A stretch of DNA of 64,000 nt, taken from Bradyrhizobium iriomotense. Lineage in GTDB: Bacteria; Pseudomonadota; Alphaproteobacteria; Rhizobiales; Xanthobacteraceae. The notes under the pieces are model-generated. The model searched no databases. It was not told where the DNA came from and saw nothing but the letters and a program-made list of their open reading frames with translations. The translations under genes and the position numbers were made by a program. The stretch covers positions 124,001 through 188,000 of the forward strand of contig NZ_JAFCJZ010000009.1 in the NCBI RefSeq assembly GCF_018130765.1, read 5' to 3'. Of this stretch, positions 23,396-32,815 are shown piece after piece (within the stretch, counting starts at the first letter, position 1; each line of letters opens with the position of its first letter).

Positions 23396-25726
23396 ATGGG
23401 ATGGCCGGTCGAGACTTCACAACGCCCTGAGCCGCGCGACGGCCTCGTCGGCGCGTTCCTGTATTGGCTCGGCGGCTTCGAGATCGAGGACGGCCTCACC
23501 GCCGATCTCAGCGAACGGCAGATGCGCCGCATCCGCGCCAAGCAGATTGACGCCGTGACGCGGCTGATCCCGGTGACGATGGCCGTCACCATGCTCAACG
23601 TCGCCATCGTGCTGATCCTGTTCTGGGGCCGGGGCTGGAACGACTTTCTCGCGATCTGGGGCATGACGCTTGCCGTCACCGCCTCGCTCGCGGTGCGGGC
23701 CTGGCGGCGGTCGCATCAAAACCCGCCGCAGGAAGCATCGCCCCGCGCCGCGCGGCAGATGATGCGGCAGGCCTTTTTCCTCGCCGCGATCTGGGGCACG
23801 CTGCCGCTGGCGCTGTTCAGCCGCATCGAGCCGACCAGCCAGCTCCTCCTCGCCTGCCTGATGGTGGGCATGATGTCGGGCGGCGCCTTTATGCTCTCGA
23901 CCTTTCCCCGCGCCGGGCTCGTCTATCTCGCCACCATGACGGTCGCCTGCACCGGCGCGCTGCTGCTGTGCGGCACCGGGCCCTATCTGGTGACCGCGGT
24001 GTTCCTGCTGCTGTTCGCGTTCTTCATGGCGCGCAACATCGTCTCGCAGGGCAATCTGTTCCTCGGCAATCTCAAGGCCCAGCTCGAGCTCGAGCGGCAG
24101 ACCGAGATCATCTCGCTGCTGCTGAAAGATTTTCAGGAGAACGCCAGCGACTGGCTGTGGCAGACTGATGCCGAGGGACATCTGATCGACGTGCCGCAGC
24201 GCTTCGCCGATGTCGCGCAGCTGCCGCTTCCGCTGCTGAAGGGCTCGCATTTCGCCGACGTGCTCGACATGCTTTGCCCCGAGGATAAGACCGCGGCCTA
24301 CAACGTCGTCGGCCTGATGGAGCACAACGAGCCGCTGCACGAGATGAACCTCAAGGTCGTCGCCGGCGGCGAGGCGCGGCTGTGGTCGCTGACGGCAAAG
24401 CCCGCCTATGACCGTGACGGGCAATTTTTGGGCTATCGCGGCTTCGGTCGCGACGTCACCGAGCGCTGGCGCGCCGAAAAGGCCGAGGCCGAAAGCCGCG
24501 CCAAGTCAGATTTTCTCGCGGTGATGAGCCACGAGATCCGCACGCCGATGAACGGCGTGCTCGGGCTCGCCAGCATGCTGCTGGAAACCGACCTCGATCC
24601 GGAGCAGCACGAGGCCGTCACCACGATCCGCGAGTCCGGCGACAATCTGCAGCGCATCCTCAACGACATTCTCGACCTGTCCAAGCTGGAAGCCGGACGC
24701 TTCCAGTTCGAGGCGATCGACTTCGCGCCGCAGGCGCTGGCCGAGACGGTTGCGACCGTGGTGCGCGCGAGCGCCAAGAGCAAGGGTCTCACGATCAAGG
24801 TCGAGCTCGATCCGAACCTGCCACCGACGCTGCGCGGCGACGTCGCGCGCATCCGCCAGGTGCTGCTCAATCTTGCCTCCAATGCGGTGAAGTTCACCGA
24901 TGAAGGCGAAGTGACGATCGCGGTCACCTGCCAGGCGCGACGCGATCTGCTGGCGACCGTCGAATGGACGGTGACCGACAGCGGCATCGGCATCGCGCCT
25001 GAGAAGCTCGGCCTGCTGTTCAGCGATTTCGCCCAGGCTGACGCCTCGATCAGCCGCCGCTTCGGCGGCACCGGCCTCGGCCTTGCGATCTCCCGGCGCA
25101 TCATCGAGCAGATGGGCGGCACCATCGGCGTCACCTCGACGCCGGGCGAGGGCTCGACCTTCCGCTTCACGCTGGTGCTGCCCTGGAGCCAGGCGCAGGC
25201 CTCCGATGCGACGGCCGAGCGCGATGAGGCAGAGGAGCTGAAAGCGCGCATTGCCGAACTCGACCAGCCGCTCAAGGTGCTGGTCGCGGAGGACGATGCC
25301 GTCAACCGCATGGTCGTGAGCAAGATGCTGGGGGCGTTCGACGTCGAGCTGCGCGTCGTCACCGACGGCGTCGAAGCCGTCGCGGCGGTCTCTGAGGTCG
25401 ACTACGACGTGGTGCTGATGGACGTGCGCATGCCCGACATGGACGGCCTGGCCGCAACCCGCGCGATCCGCGCGCAGGGCGGCCGCTTCGAGGCCCTGCC
25501 GATCGTCGCGCTCACCGCCAACGCCTTCCCCGAAGACGTCAGGATCTGCCGCGAGGCCGGGATGTCGGATTTCCTGGCCAAGCCGCTGCGCAAGCCGGCG
25601 CTGGTCGAAGCCTTGCTGCGCGCGCTGAACGGCCAGATGGTGTCGGAGGACGCACCGCTTCAGCCGGCGCTATTGTCGGGCGACGTGGAGTGGACGGACG
25701 AGGAAAGGCAGATGACCGGCGTCTGA
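23396..25726 (+). CDS. Membrane hybrid histidine kinase with receiver domain
   Basis: This 776-residue sensor has up to six hydrophobic helices within about residues 55-215. A coiled linker and a PAS-like domain (about 240-360) come next. The HisKA domain has the phospho-acceptor H379 in VMSHEIRTPMNG. The HATPase domain has NLASNAVKFT, TDSGIGI and FGGTGLGLAISRR. The C-terminal receiver has the phospho-acceptor D676 in VLMDVRMPDMDG. The architecture is like that of ArcB/BarA-type hybrid kinases, with no Hpt domain seen. The second signalling protein is not adjacent. ATG 23396 was taken; ribosome-site support is modest. Confidence 0.93.
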   Translation: MGWPVETSQRPEPRDGLVGAFLYWLGGFEIEDGLTADLSERQMRRIRAKQIDAVTRLIPVTMAVTMLNVAIVLILFWGRGWNDFLAIWGMTLAVTASLAVRAWRRSHQNPPQEASPRAARQMMRQAFFLAAIWGTLPLALFSRIEPTSQLLLACLMVGMMSGGAFMLSTFPRAGLVYLATMTVACTGALLLCGTGPYLVTAVFLLLFAFFMARNIVSQGNLFLGNLKAQLELERQTEIISLLLKDFQENASDWLWQTDAEGHLIDVPQRFADVAQLPLPLLKGSHFADVLDMLCPEDKTAAYNVVGLMEHNEPLHEMNLKVVAGGEARLWSLTAKPAYDRDGQFLGYRGFGRDVTERWRAEKAEAESRAKSDFLAVMSHEIRTPMNGVLGLASMLLETDLDPEQHEAVTTIRESGDNLQRILNDILDLSKLEAGRFQFEAIDFAPQALAETVATVVRASAKSKGLTIKVELDPNLPPTLRGDVARIRQVLLNLASNAVKFTDEGEVTIAVTCQARRDLLATVEWTVTDSGIGIAPEKLGLLFSDFAQADASISRRFGGTGLGLAISRRIIEQMGGTIGVTSTPGEGSTFRFTLVLPWSQAQASDATAERDEAEELKARIAELDQPLKVLVAEDDAVNRMVVSKMLGAFDVELRVVTDGVEAVAAVSEVDYDVVLMDVRMPDMDGLAATRAIRAQGGRFEALPIVALTANAFPEDVRICREAGMSDFLAKPLRKPALVEALLRALNGQMVSEDAPLQPALLSGDVEWTDEERQMTGV

Positions 25727-25730
25727 CCGG

Positions 25731-26060
25731 TCAGACCGAGAAGCTGGTGCCGCAGCCGCAGGACGCCGTCGCGTTCGGATTGTTGACGCGGAACGAGGCG
25801 CCGATCAGATCGTCCACGAAATCGACCTGCGAGCCCGCCAGGAACGGCTGCGAGGCGGAATCGACCAGCACCACCGCGTTGTCCTGCTCGATCACGAGAT
25901 CGTCGTCAGTGCGCGCACGGTCGATGTCGAATTTGTATTGGAAGCCGGAGCAGCCACCGCCCTCGACCGAGATGCGCAGCATCGCGCCCGACCCTTCGCC
26001 CTTGAGGATCTCCCCAATCCGGCGTGCGGCCCGGTCACTGATGGTCACGGCAGTCGTCAT
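25731..26060 (-). CDS. erpA: A-type iron-sulfur cluster insertion protein
   Basis: This 109-residue HesB/IscA-family carrier delivers Fe-S clusters to apo-proteins. The three cluster-binding cysteines are all present: C37 in EGGGCSGFQY and C101/C103 in the tail SCGCGTSFSV. The sequence is closest to ErpA in overall style, but IscA or SufA naming cannot be excluded from sequence alone. It is convergent with the hybrid kinase gene (4-bp gap) and divergent from dgt. Among Fe-S enzymes in this window, IlvD is a possible client. Confidence 0.93.
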   Translation of the reverse strand: MTTAVTISDRAARRIGEILKGEGSGAMLRISVEGGGCSGFQYKFDIDRARTDDDLVIEQDNAVVLVDSASQPFLAGSQVDFVDDLIGASFRVNNPNATASCGCGTSFSV

Positions 26061-26183
26061 TGCTGGTCTCCGATAGTCCCGCAGTCATACCAAGTTCACT
26101 TGCCCAATTCATTTGGTATCCCGCGCCTGACATAGTTAAGTGCCACCATACGCAGAATCAAATGGATAGGGACTAAATTCGCC

Positions 26184-27392
26184 GTGTCCGTCGGAATGGC
26201 AGCCCCCCGTGCGCCCTATGCCTGCGACCCCGATCGCAGCCGCGGCCGGCTGGTCGCGGAGCCCCCGAGCCGGACCCGCAGCCCGTTCCGGCGGGATTGC
26301 GACCGGGTGATCCATTCCACCGCGTTCCGCCGCCTCAAATACAAGACCCAGGTCTTCGTGTTCCACGAGGGCGACCATTATCGCACCCGGCTGACCCATT
26401 CGCTGGAGGTGGCGCAGATCGCCCGCGCGCTGGCCCGGCAACTCGGGCTGGACGAGGATCTCACTGAAACCCTGGCGCTCGCCCACGACCTCGGCCATCC
26501 GCCGTTCGGCCATGCCGGCGAGCGGGCGCTGGACGCCTGCCTGAAGGAGTTCGGCGGCTTCGATCACAATGCCCAGGCCTTGCGCGTCGTTGCGGCGCTG
26601 GAGCACCGCTACCCCGAATTCGACGGGCTCAACCTGACCTGGGAATCCCTGGAAGGCATCGTCAAGCACAACGGCCCGCTGACCGATCGCAGCGGCGCGC
26701 CGGCCGGCCGCTATCGCGAGCATGGCATTCCTGTCGGGATCGCCGACTACATCAAGGTCCATGATCTCGAATTGTGGAGTTTTGCTTCGCTCGAAGCCCA
26801 GGTCGCCGCGATCGCTGACGACATCGCCTATGACGCCCACGACATCGACGACGGCCTGCGCGCCGGCCTGTTCGATCTCGACGATCTCAAGGTCATGCCG
26901 CTGACCGCCGAGATCATTGCCGGCATTGCTGCCCATTATCCCGATCTTGAAGACGTCCGGCGCGGCGCCGAGCTCGTGCGCGAGCTGATCTCGCATCTGA
27001 TCGGCGCGGTGTTCGCCGAGGCGCAGAAGAACCTCGCCGCCACCAGGCCACAATCGGCCCAGGACGTGCGCCAGCAGAGCCGGGCGCTGGTCGCCTTTCC
27101 CGCGGAGGTCGCCGAGGAGGAGGCCGCCATCAAGGGCTTCCTGTACCAGCACATGTACCGCCACAAGCGGGTGATGCGGGTGATGGGGGAGGCCGAGCAG
27201 ATCCTGTTCGACCTGTTCGCAAAATACCTGAAATCGCCTGCCGAGCTGCCGCCGGAATGGCTGCTGGGCGCGGAGGCCGACGACGAGGGCGACCGGGCCC
27301 GGCGGATCGGCAATTTCATTGCCGGAATGACCGACCGTTTCGCCCTGACCGAGCACCAGCGGCTTTTTGACTCGACCCCGGATTTGCGTTAG
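26184..27392 (+). CDS. dgt: Deoxyguanosinetriphosphate triphosphohydrolase-like protein
   Basis: This 402-residue HD-domain phosphohydrolase cleaves dNTPs to deoxynucleoside and triphosphate. Metal-binding residues are visible in RLTHSLEVAQ, the HD pair in LAHDLGHPPFGHAGE, and a later Asp in AAIADDIAYDAHD. GTG 26184 (MSVGMAAPRAPY) is taken as the start; an ATG at 26196 in the same frame is the alternative. The gene is followed by argS after 9 bp, the conserved alphaproteobacterial order, so the two are probably an operon. Confidence 0.93.
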   Translation: MSVGMAAPRAPYACDPDRSRGRLVAEPPSRTRSPFRRDCDRVIHSTAFRRLKYKTQVFVFHEGDHYRTRLTHSLEVAQIARALARQLGLDEDLTETLALAHDLGHPPFGHAGERALDACLKEFGGFDHNAQALRVVAALEHRYPEFDGLNLTWESLEGIVKHNGPLTDRSGAPAGRYREHGIPVGIADYIKVHDLELWSFASLEAQVAAIADDIAYDAHDIDDGLRAGLFDLDDLKVMPLTAEIIAGIAAHYPDLEDVRRGAELVRELISHLIGAVFAEAQKNLAATRPQSAQDVRQQSRALVAFPAEVAEEEAAIKGFLYQHMYRHKRVMRVMGEAEQILFDLFAKYLKSPAELPPEWLLGAEADDEGDRARRIGNFIAGMTDRFALTEHQRLFDSTPDLR

Positions 27393-27401
27393 GCGGCGGC
27401 C

Positions 27402-29192
27402 ATGCCCCAGACATCCTCATCCCTGCATCTGTTCGCCGATGTGCTCGCACGCGTGCACGCCGCCTGCCGCGCGCTCGCGGCGGATTCCAGCTGGCCCGAG
27501 GGCATCGATTTCTCCCGCGTCGTGGTCGAGCCGCCGCGCGATGCGTCCCATGGCGATATGGCGACCAACGCCGCGATGGTGCTTGCGAAAGAGGCAAAGG
27601 CAAAGCCGCGCGATCTCGCCGAGCAGATCGCCGAGCGGCTGCGCACTGATGCGCTGATCGCCAAGGTCGATGTCGCCGGTCCCGGCTTCATCAACCTGAC
27701 GCTGAAGCCCGCCGCCTGGGCCGAGGCGCTGCGGACGGTGCTGCGCGAGGGCCCCGATTACGGCCGCGTCCACGGCGGCTCCAAGGTCAATGTCGAATAC
27801 GTCTCGGCCAATCCGACCGGGCCGATGCATGTCGGCCATTGCCGCGGCGCCGTGTTCGGCGACGCGCTGGCGAGCCTGCTCCAGTTCGGCGGCCATGACG
27901 TCACGCGTGAATATTACATCAACGATGCCGGCGCGCAGGTCGACGTGCTCGCACGCTCCGCGTTCCTGCGGTACCGCGAGGCGCTCGGCGAGGACATCGG
28001 CGCGATCCCGGAGGGCCTCTATCCCGGCGACTATCTGAAGCCGGTGGGTGAGGTGCTGGCAAAGGAGCACGGCGACAAGCTGCTGGCGAAGAGCGAGGCC
28101 GAATGGCTGCCGACGGTGCGCGCCAAGGCGATCGCGATGATGATGGACGAGATCAAGGACGATCTCGCCGCCCTCAACATCCGTCACGACGTGTTCTTCT
28201 CCGAGCGCTCGCTGATCGAGACCGGCAACAACAAGGTCGCCGAGACCATCGATTTCCTGAAGGCCAAGGGCGACATCTACGAAGGCCGCCTGCCGCCGCC
28301 GAAGGGCGCGCCGGTCGAGGACTGGGAAGATCGCGAGCAGCTGCTGTTCAAGGCGACCGCTTACGGAGACGACGTCGATCGGCCGCTGATCAAGTCGGAC
28401 AATTCCTACACCTACTTCGCCTCCGACATCGCCTACCACAAGAACAAGTTCGACCGTGGCTTTGCGGAGATGATCGATGTCTGGGGCGCCGACCATGGCG
28501 GCTACATCAAGCGCATGCAGGCGGCGGTGAAGGCGACGACCTCGGGTAAGGGCTCGCTCGACGTCAAGATCGTCCAGCTCGTGAAGCTGCTGCGCAACGG
28601 CGAACCGGTGAAAATGTCGAAGCGGAGCGGGGACTTCGTCACCTTGCGTGAGGTGGTGGATGAGGTCGGCCAGGACGCCGTCCGCTTCATGATGCTGTAC
28701 CGGAAGAACGACGCGGTGCTCGATTTCGACCTCGCCAAGGTCATGGAGCAGTCGCGCGACAACCCGGTGTTCTATGTCCAGTACGGCCATGCCCGTGGCC
28801 ACTCGATCTTCCGCAACGCCCGGGCCGAGGTGTTCCCGAATCTCCCCGAAGATGCCGGCGAGCGCATCGCCTGGCTCAGCGAGTCGGCCGTGGAGCGGCT
28901 GTCGGACCCAGTGGAACTCGACCTTCTTAAGCGCCTCGCAATTTATCCGCGCATGCTGGAAGCCGCCGCCGCGGCCCATGAGCCGCACCGAATTGCCTTT
29001 TATCTCTATGACTTAGCGAGCGAATTTCACGCGCTTTGGACGAAGGGGCGCGATTTGCCCTATTTACGCTTCATTATCAATAATGATGCAGATCTTACAA
29101 AGGCGCGACTGGCCATGGTCCAGGGCGTCGTCTCTGTCCTGGCATCGGGCCTCGCCATCCTCGGCGTCCATGCTCCGGACGAGATGCGGTAG
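27402..29192 (+). CDS. argS: Arginyl-tRNA synthetase
   Basis: This 596-residue class I synthetase charges tRNA-Arg. The HIGH signature is in NPTGPMHVGHCRGAVFGD, the KMSK-type loop is VKMSKRSGDFVTL, and the N-terminal Add-1 domain and C-terminal anticodon-binding helices (with YDLASEFHALW) are complete. The start ATG 27402 is 9 bp after the dgt stop. The last 150 bases are more AT-rich, with several TTA and TTT codons, than the rest of the gene. Confidence 0.97.
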   Translation: MPQTSSSLHLFADVLARVHAACRALAADSSWPEGIDFSRVVVEPPRDASHGDMATNAAMVLAKEAKAKPRDLAEQIAERLRTDALIAKVDVAGPGFINLTLKPAAWAEALRTVLREGPDYGRVHGGSKVNVEYVSANPTGPMHVGHCRGAVFGDALASLLQFGGHDVTREYYINDAGAQVDVLARSAFLRYREALGEDIGAIPEGLYPGDYLKPVGEVLAKEHGDKLLAKSEAEWLPTVRAKAIAMMMDEIKDDLAALNIRHDVFFSERSLIETGNNKVAETIDFLKAKGDIYEGRLPPPKGAPVEDWEDREQLLFKATAYGDDVDRPLIKSDNSYTYFASDIAYHKNKFDRGFAEMIDVWGADHGGYIKRMQAAVKATTSGKGSLDVKIVQLVKLLRNGEPVKMSKRSGDFVTLREVVDEVGQDAVRFMMLYRKNDAVLDFDLAKVMEQSRDNPVFYVQYGHARGHSIFRNARAEVFPNLPEDAGERIAWLSESAVERLSDPVELDLLKRLAIYPRMLEAAAAAHEPHRIAFYLYDLASEFHALWTKGRDLPYLRFIINNDADLTKARLAMVQGVVSVLASGLAILGVHAPDEMR

Positions 29193-29332
29193 TTTGGGGC
29201 GAACTACTTAAGGGGAATTCGGGGGTAACCGGCAGAAGCCGGATCGCTTAGACTTGGTTGAAAGCCTTGTGGGTCGAAAGCCGTGCCTTGGTCGAGGGGC
29301 GCGCGGCTTTCCCGAAGGGACGCATCATCACG

Positions 29333-30883
29333 ATGGCCGAACGATATCACGACAGACCGTTTCCTTCCGATGACTATGGTCGCGGCGGCGATCAGCATGG
29401 AAAGGCGGAAAACGATCCGTTGGCCGAACTCGCCCGCCTGATTGGCCAGACCGATCCGTTCGCAGCACAGGGGCGACCCGGCGCCCACTCGCCGACACCA
29501 CCCGCGCCTTCGCAGGGCTATCGGGACGACTATAGCCAGGACGATTATCAGCAGGACTATGCCGAGCCGGCCGCGCCGCCTCCGCCCGGGCCGCCGTCAT
29601 GGATGCGCCGCGCCAATGTGCAGCCGCAGCCGGCACCCGCGCCGGAGCCGGACTATCCCGTTTCTGTCAGTCCGGTTCATCCGTTGCATCGCTATTCCGC
29701 TCAGCCGGCCGCGCCTGAGCCTGATTTTCATCAGCCGCAGGCCTATCAGGATCACGCTTACCAGGATCAGGCTTATCAGGCTCAAGCCTATCAGCAGGAC
29801 CAGGCCTACCAGGAGCCGCATCAGCAGCCCGATCCGTCGCGCTACGACGATGCGCTCTATGGCCGCCTGGAGACGGGCGAGCAGGACTACCAGCGCGATC
29901 CGGCCTATCCGGACGATCCTTACGCGTTCCAGAGCGACTATCCCGAGGCCGACCTCGACGAGCCGAAGAAGCAGCGCGGCGGCATGATGACTGTCGCGGC
30001 CATCCTCGCGCTTGCGGTGGTCGGCACCGGCGCGGCCTTCGCCTACAAGACCTATGTGGGCTCGCCCCGCAGCGGCGAGCCGCCGATCATCAAGGCCGAC
30101 AACACCCCGACCAAGATCGTGCCGGCGCCGACGGATTCCTCGGCCAAGGTGCCGGATCGCATGGTTACGGGCGACGGCACCGAGAAGATCGTGCCGCGCG
30201 AGGAGGCGCCTGTCGACGTCAACGCCAAGGCAGGCGGTCCCCGCGTGGTGTTCCCGCCGCTGAATCCGAATGCGAATCCGCCGCCGGTGGCGAGCGTGTC
30301 GCCGTCCACGGCGCCGCCGCTGAGCGCAGGTCCGATCCCGAGCAACGGAACGCTGCCGAACAATTCGCCGCGCCCGATCAGGACCGTGGCCGTGAAGGGT
30401 GATCAGACCGACAGCGCCACGCCGCAATCGGCCGCTGCCAAGCCGGCAGTAGCCGCGCCGAAGTCTGTTGCTGCGCCGGCCGCGCCGCGTAATCCGCCAA
30501 CCTCGGCCAATGCCAGCGCCAACCAGCCGATGTCGCTGGCGCCGCAATCGGTACCGGCGGCCGAGCCGCCGCAGCGGATGGCTGCGACCAATCCGACGCA
30601 AATTGCACCCGCGAGCAGTGGTGGTGGCGGCTTCATCGTCCAGGTCTCCTCGCAGCAGACCGAGGACAGCGCGCACGCCTCCTACCGGGTGCTTCAGAGC
30701 AAGTACGGCAGCGTTCTTGGATCGCGCGCGCCGGTGATCAAGCGGGTCGATCTCACCGACAAGGGCAAGGGGATCGTCTACCGCGCGTTCGCTGGTCCCT
30801 ATGCGTCGGCCGAAGAAGCGACGCAGGCCTGCAACAGCCTGAAGTCTGCCGGCTTGCCGACCTGCTTCATCCAGAGGAATTAA
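29333..30883 (+). CDS. SPOR-domain membrane protein
   Basis: This 516-residue protein has a long Gln/Tyr/Pro/Asp-rich cytoplasmic part (about residues 1-215) and one membrane helix (about 222-242, MTVAAILALAVVGTGAAFAYK in outline). A Pro/Ala-rich periplasmic linker and a C-terminal SPOR domain (about 430-516, starting GGFIVQVSSQQTEDSA) follow. SPOR domains bind glycan strands denuded of stem peptides, usually at the division septum. The argS-SPOR-nagZ order is conserved in Rhizobiales. ATG 29333 (MAERYHD) was chosen over an upstream frame start at 29258. An AYQ-x-x tandem repeat is present in the cytoplasmic part. Confidence 0.9.
   Translation: MAERYHDRPFPSDDYGRGGDQHGKAENDPLAELARLIGQTDPFAAQGRPGAHSPTPPAPSQGYRDDYSQDDYQQDYAEPAAPPPPGPPSWMRRANVQPQPAPAPEPDYPVSVSPVHPLHRYSAQPAAPEPDFHQPQAYQDHAYQDQAYQAQAYQQDQAYQEPHQQPDPSRYDDALYGRLETGEQDYQRDPAYPDDPYAFQSDYPEADLDEPKKQRGGMMTVAAILALAVVGTGAAFAYKTYVGSPRSGEPPIIKADNTPTKIVPAPTDSSAKVPDRMVTGDGTEKIVPREEAPVDVNAKAGGPRVVFPPLNPNANPPPVASVSPSTAPPLSAGPIPSNGTLPNNSPRPIRTVAVKGDQTDSATPQSAAAKPAVAAPKSVAAPAAPRNPPTSANASANQPMSLAPQSVPAAEPPQRMAATNPTQIAPASSGGGGFIVQVSSQQTEDSAHASYRVLQSKYGSVLGSRAPVIKRVDLTDKGKGIVYRAFAGPYASAEEATQACNSLKSAGLPTCFIQRN
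29741..29812 (+). repeat. In-frame AYQ pentapeptide repeat in the SPOR protein
   Basis: Residues 137-160 of the SPOR protein hold five copies of AYQ spaced by two or three residues (DH, DQ, AQ, QDQ), encoded by a degenerate 15-bp tandem repeat. Such tracts often vary in copy number between strains. It lies in the low-complexity cytoplasmic region. Confidence 0.75.
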
Positions 30884-30929
30884 CGGCCGTTTCCTTGACC
30901 CCCTCGCGGGGCAGGGTTAATCGGCCGTT

Positions 30930-31958
30930 ATGAGCACGCGGGCCTTCATTACCGGCGTATCCGGAACCGAACTGACCGCCGCCGAGCGGGAGTTCATCCG
31001 TGCCGAGCGCCCATGGGGCTTCATCCTCTTCAAGCGCAATGTCGCGACGCCGGCGCAAGTTGCTGCGCTCGTTGCGGAATTGCGCTCGGTGGCGAATGCT
31101 CCCGACGCGCCCGTGCTGATCGATCAGGAGGGCGGACGGGTGCAGCGGCTCGGCCAGCCGCACTGGCCGGTCTATCCGCCGGGGGCCGTATTCGCGACCT
31201 TGTACGACACTGATTCGGCGCTCGGGCTCACCGCGGCGCGGCTCAGCGCCCGGCTGATCGCGGCCGATCTCGCCGATCTCGGCATTACCGTGGATTGCTT
31301 GCCGCTGGCTGACGTGCCGGTCGAGGGCGCCGACGCCGTGATCGGGAACCGGGCCTACGGCACCTCGCCGGCCAAGGTCGCAGCGATCGCCCGCGCGGTC
31401 ACCGAGGGGCTGGAGCAGGGCGGCGTACTGCCTGTCCTCAAGCATATCCCCGGCCATGGCCGCGCCACCGCTGACACCCATTTCAAGCTGCCAACGGTCG
31501 ATACGCCCCGGGACGAACTGGAACGGACCGATTTCGCCGCGTTCAAGCCGCTCGCGGATCTGCCGATGGCCATGACTGCACATGTTGTGTTTAGCGCGGT
31601 CGACCCCGCCCATCCGGCGACGACATCTGCGACAATGATTGCTCAGGTGATTCGCGGCGCAATCGGGTTCCAGGGTTTGTTAATGAGTGATGACGTGTCG
31701 ATGAACGCGCTGGCAGGAAGCATCGCCGAGCGGACCCGCGCCATCTTCGCGGCCGGCTGCGACGTGGCCCTGCATTGCAACGGCAACATCGATGAAATGC
31801 GCGAGGTCGCCAGTCAGACGCCGGAACTGTCCGGCAAGGCGCTGGCGCGGGCGACAGCCGCGCTCGCCGCGCGCAAGCCGCCGCAGCCGTTCGATCGGGC
31901 GGCCGCACGCGCTGAACTGGACGCATTGATCGCACGGGCAAACACGGCATCCGCATGA
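30930..31958 (+). CDS. nagZ: Beta-N-acetylhexosaminidase
   Basis: This 342-residue glycoside hydrolase family 3 enzyme removes N-acetylglucosamine from anhydro-muropeptides in cell-wall recycling. Signature strings are DQEGGRVQRL, the catalytic loop KHIPGHGRATADTH (conserved His/Asp), and the nucleophile Asp in LLMSDDVSMNAL. There is no signal peptide, consistent with the cytoplasmic recycling enzyme. Its stop overlaps the scpA start by 4 bp (ATGA). It cooperates with the products of lytic transglycosylases such as the one at 9.8-12.0 kb. Confidence 0.95.
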   Translation: MSTRAFITGVSGTELTAAEREFIRAERPWGFILFKRNVATPAQVAALVAELRSVANAPDAPVLIDQEGGRVQRLGQPHWPVYPPGAVFATLYDTDSALGLTAARLSARLIAADLADLGITVDCLPLADVPVEGADAVIGNRAYGTSPAKVAAIARAVTEGLEQGGVLPVLKHIPGHGRATADTHFKLPTVDTPRDELERTDFAAFKPLADLPMAMTAHVVFSAVDPAHPATTSATMIAQVIRGAIGFQGLLMSDDVSMNALAGSIAERTRAIFAAGCDVALHCNGNIDEMREVASQTPELSGKALARATAALAARKPPQPFDRAAARAELDALIARANTASA

Positions 31959-32794
31959 CCGCAGAAATCCTATCGTTTGAAACCGGGCGGCCCGCAGAGC
32001 TCGCCGAGGGTGAGCCGGCGTTGGTTGTGGACGTCGAGGGCTATGAAGGCCCGCTCGATCTGCTACTCGCGCTGGCGCGGCAGCAGAAGGTCGATCTCGC
32101 CAAGATCTCGATCCTGGCACTGGCCGACCAATATCTCCACTTCATCGAAGCCGCGCGAAAAATCCGGCTGGAGCTTGCTGCCGACTATCTGGTCATGGCC
32201 GCCTGGCTCGCCTTCCTGAAATCGCGCCTGCTGCTGCCGGAGCCGCCGAGTGCGGAAGGGCCGAGTGCCGAACAGATGGCGACCGCGCTCGCCAATCGCC
32301 TGCGTCGTCTGGAAGCCATTCGCGAAGCCGCCAACCGGCTGATGAACCGGCCGCAATTGCAGCGCGACATCTTCCCGCGCGGCGAGCCCGAGCAGATCGC
32401 CGAGATCAAGCATCCCAAATACACCGCAACGCTCTACGACCTGCTCACGGCCTATGCCTCGCAGCGGCAGTCGCGCGTGCTGGCGAGCGTGCATCTGGCC
32501 AAGCGCACGGTGTGGTCGCTTGCGGAAGCGCGCGCCACGTTGGAGCGGCTGGTCGGCAGCATCACCGAGCAGGACGACTGGGGCGTTCTCGACGACTTCC
32601 TGATCCGGCACGTCGCCGATCCCACGCAGCGCGCGACGGTGTTCGCATCGAGCTTCGCCGCCGCGCTCGAGCTGGTGCGCGAAGGTCAGCTCGAGCTGAA
32701 TCAGAAAGAGGCGTTTGCGCCGATCTATTTCCGGAAAGGGCGCCACAAACCGGTTCCGGACGCAGCTCCTGCGCCCGACGCGCCGGTCGCTTAA
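31955..32794 (+). CDS. scpA: Segregation and condensation protein A
   Basis: This 279-residue kleisin subunit bridges SMC heads in the bacterial condensin complex. The typical N-terminal YEGPLDLLLALARQQKVDLAKI (in outline), YLVMAAWLAFLKSRLLLP (in outline) and the C-terminal winged-helix part with KEAFAPIYFR are present. The start overlaps the nagZ stop (ATGA). scpB follows within 21 bp, so the pair is translated together. Confidence 0.94.
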   Translation: MTAEILSFETGRPAELAEGEPALVVDVEGYEGPLDLLLALARQQKVDLAKISILALADQYLHFIEAARKIRLELAADYLVMAAWLAFLKSRLLLPEPPSAEGPSAEQMATALANRLRRLEAIREAANRLMNRPQLQRDIFPRGEPEQIAEIKHPKYTATLYDLLTAYASQRQSRVLASVHLAKRTVWSLAEARATLERLVGSITEQDDWGVLDDFLIRHVADPTQRATVFASSFAAALELVREGQLELNQKEAFAPIYFRKGRHKPVPDAAPAPDAPVA

Positions 32795-32815
32795 GTGCAA
32801 GAAGGAGAATCTGCC

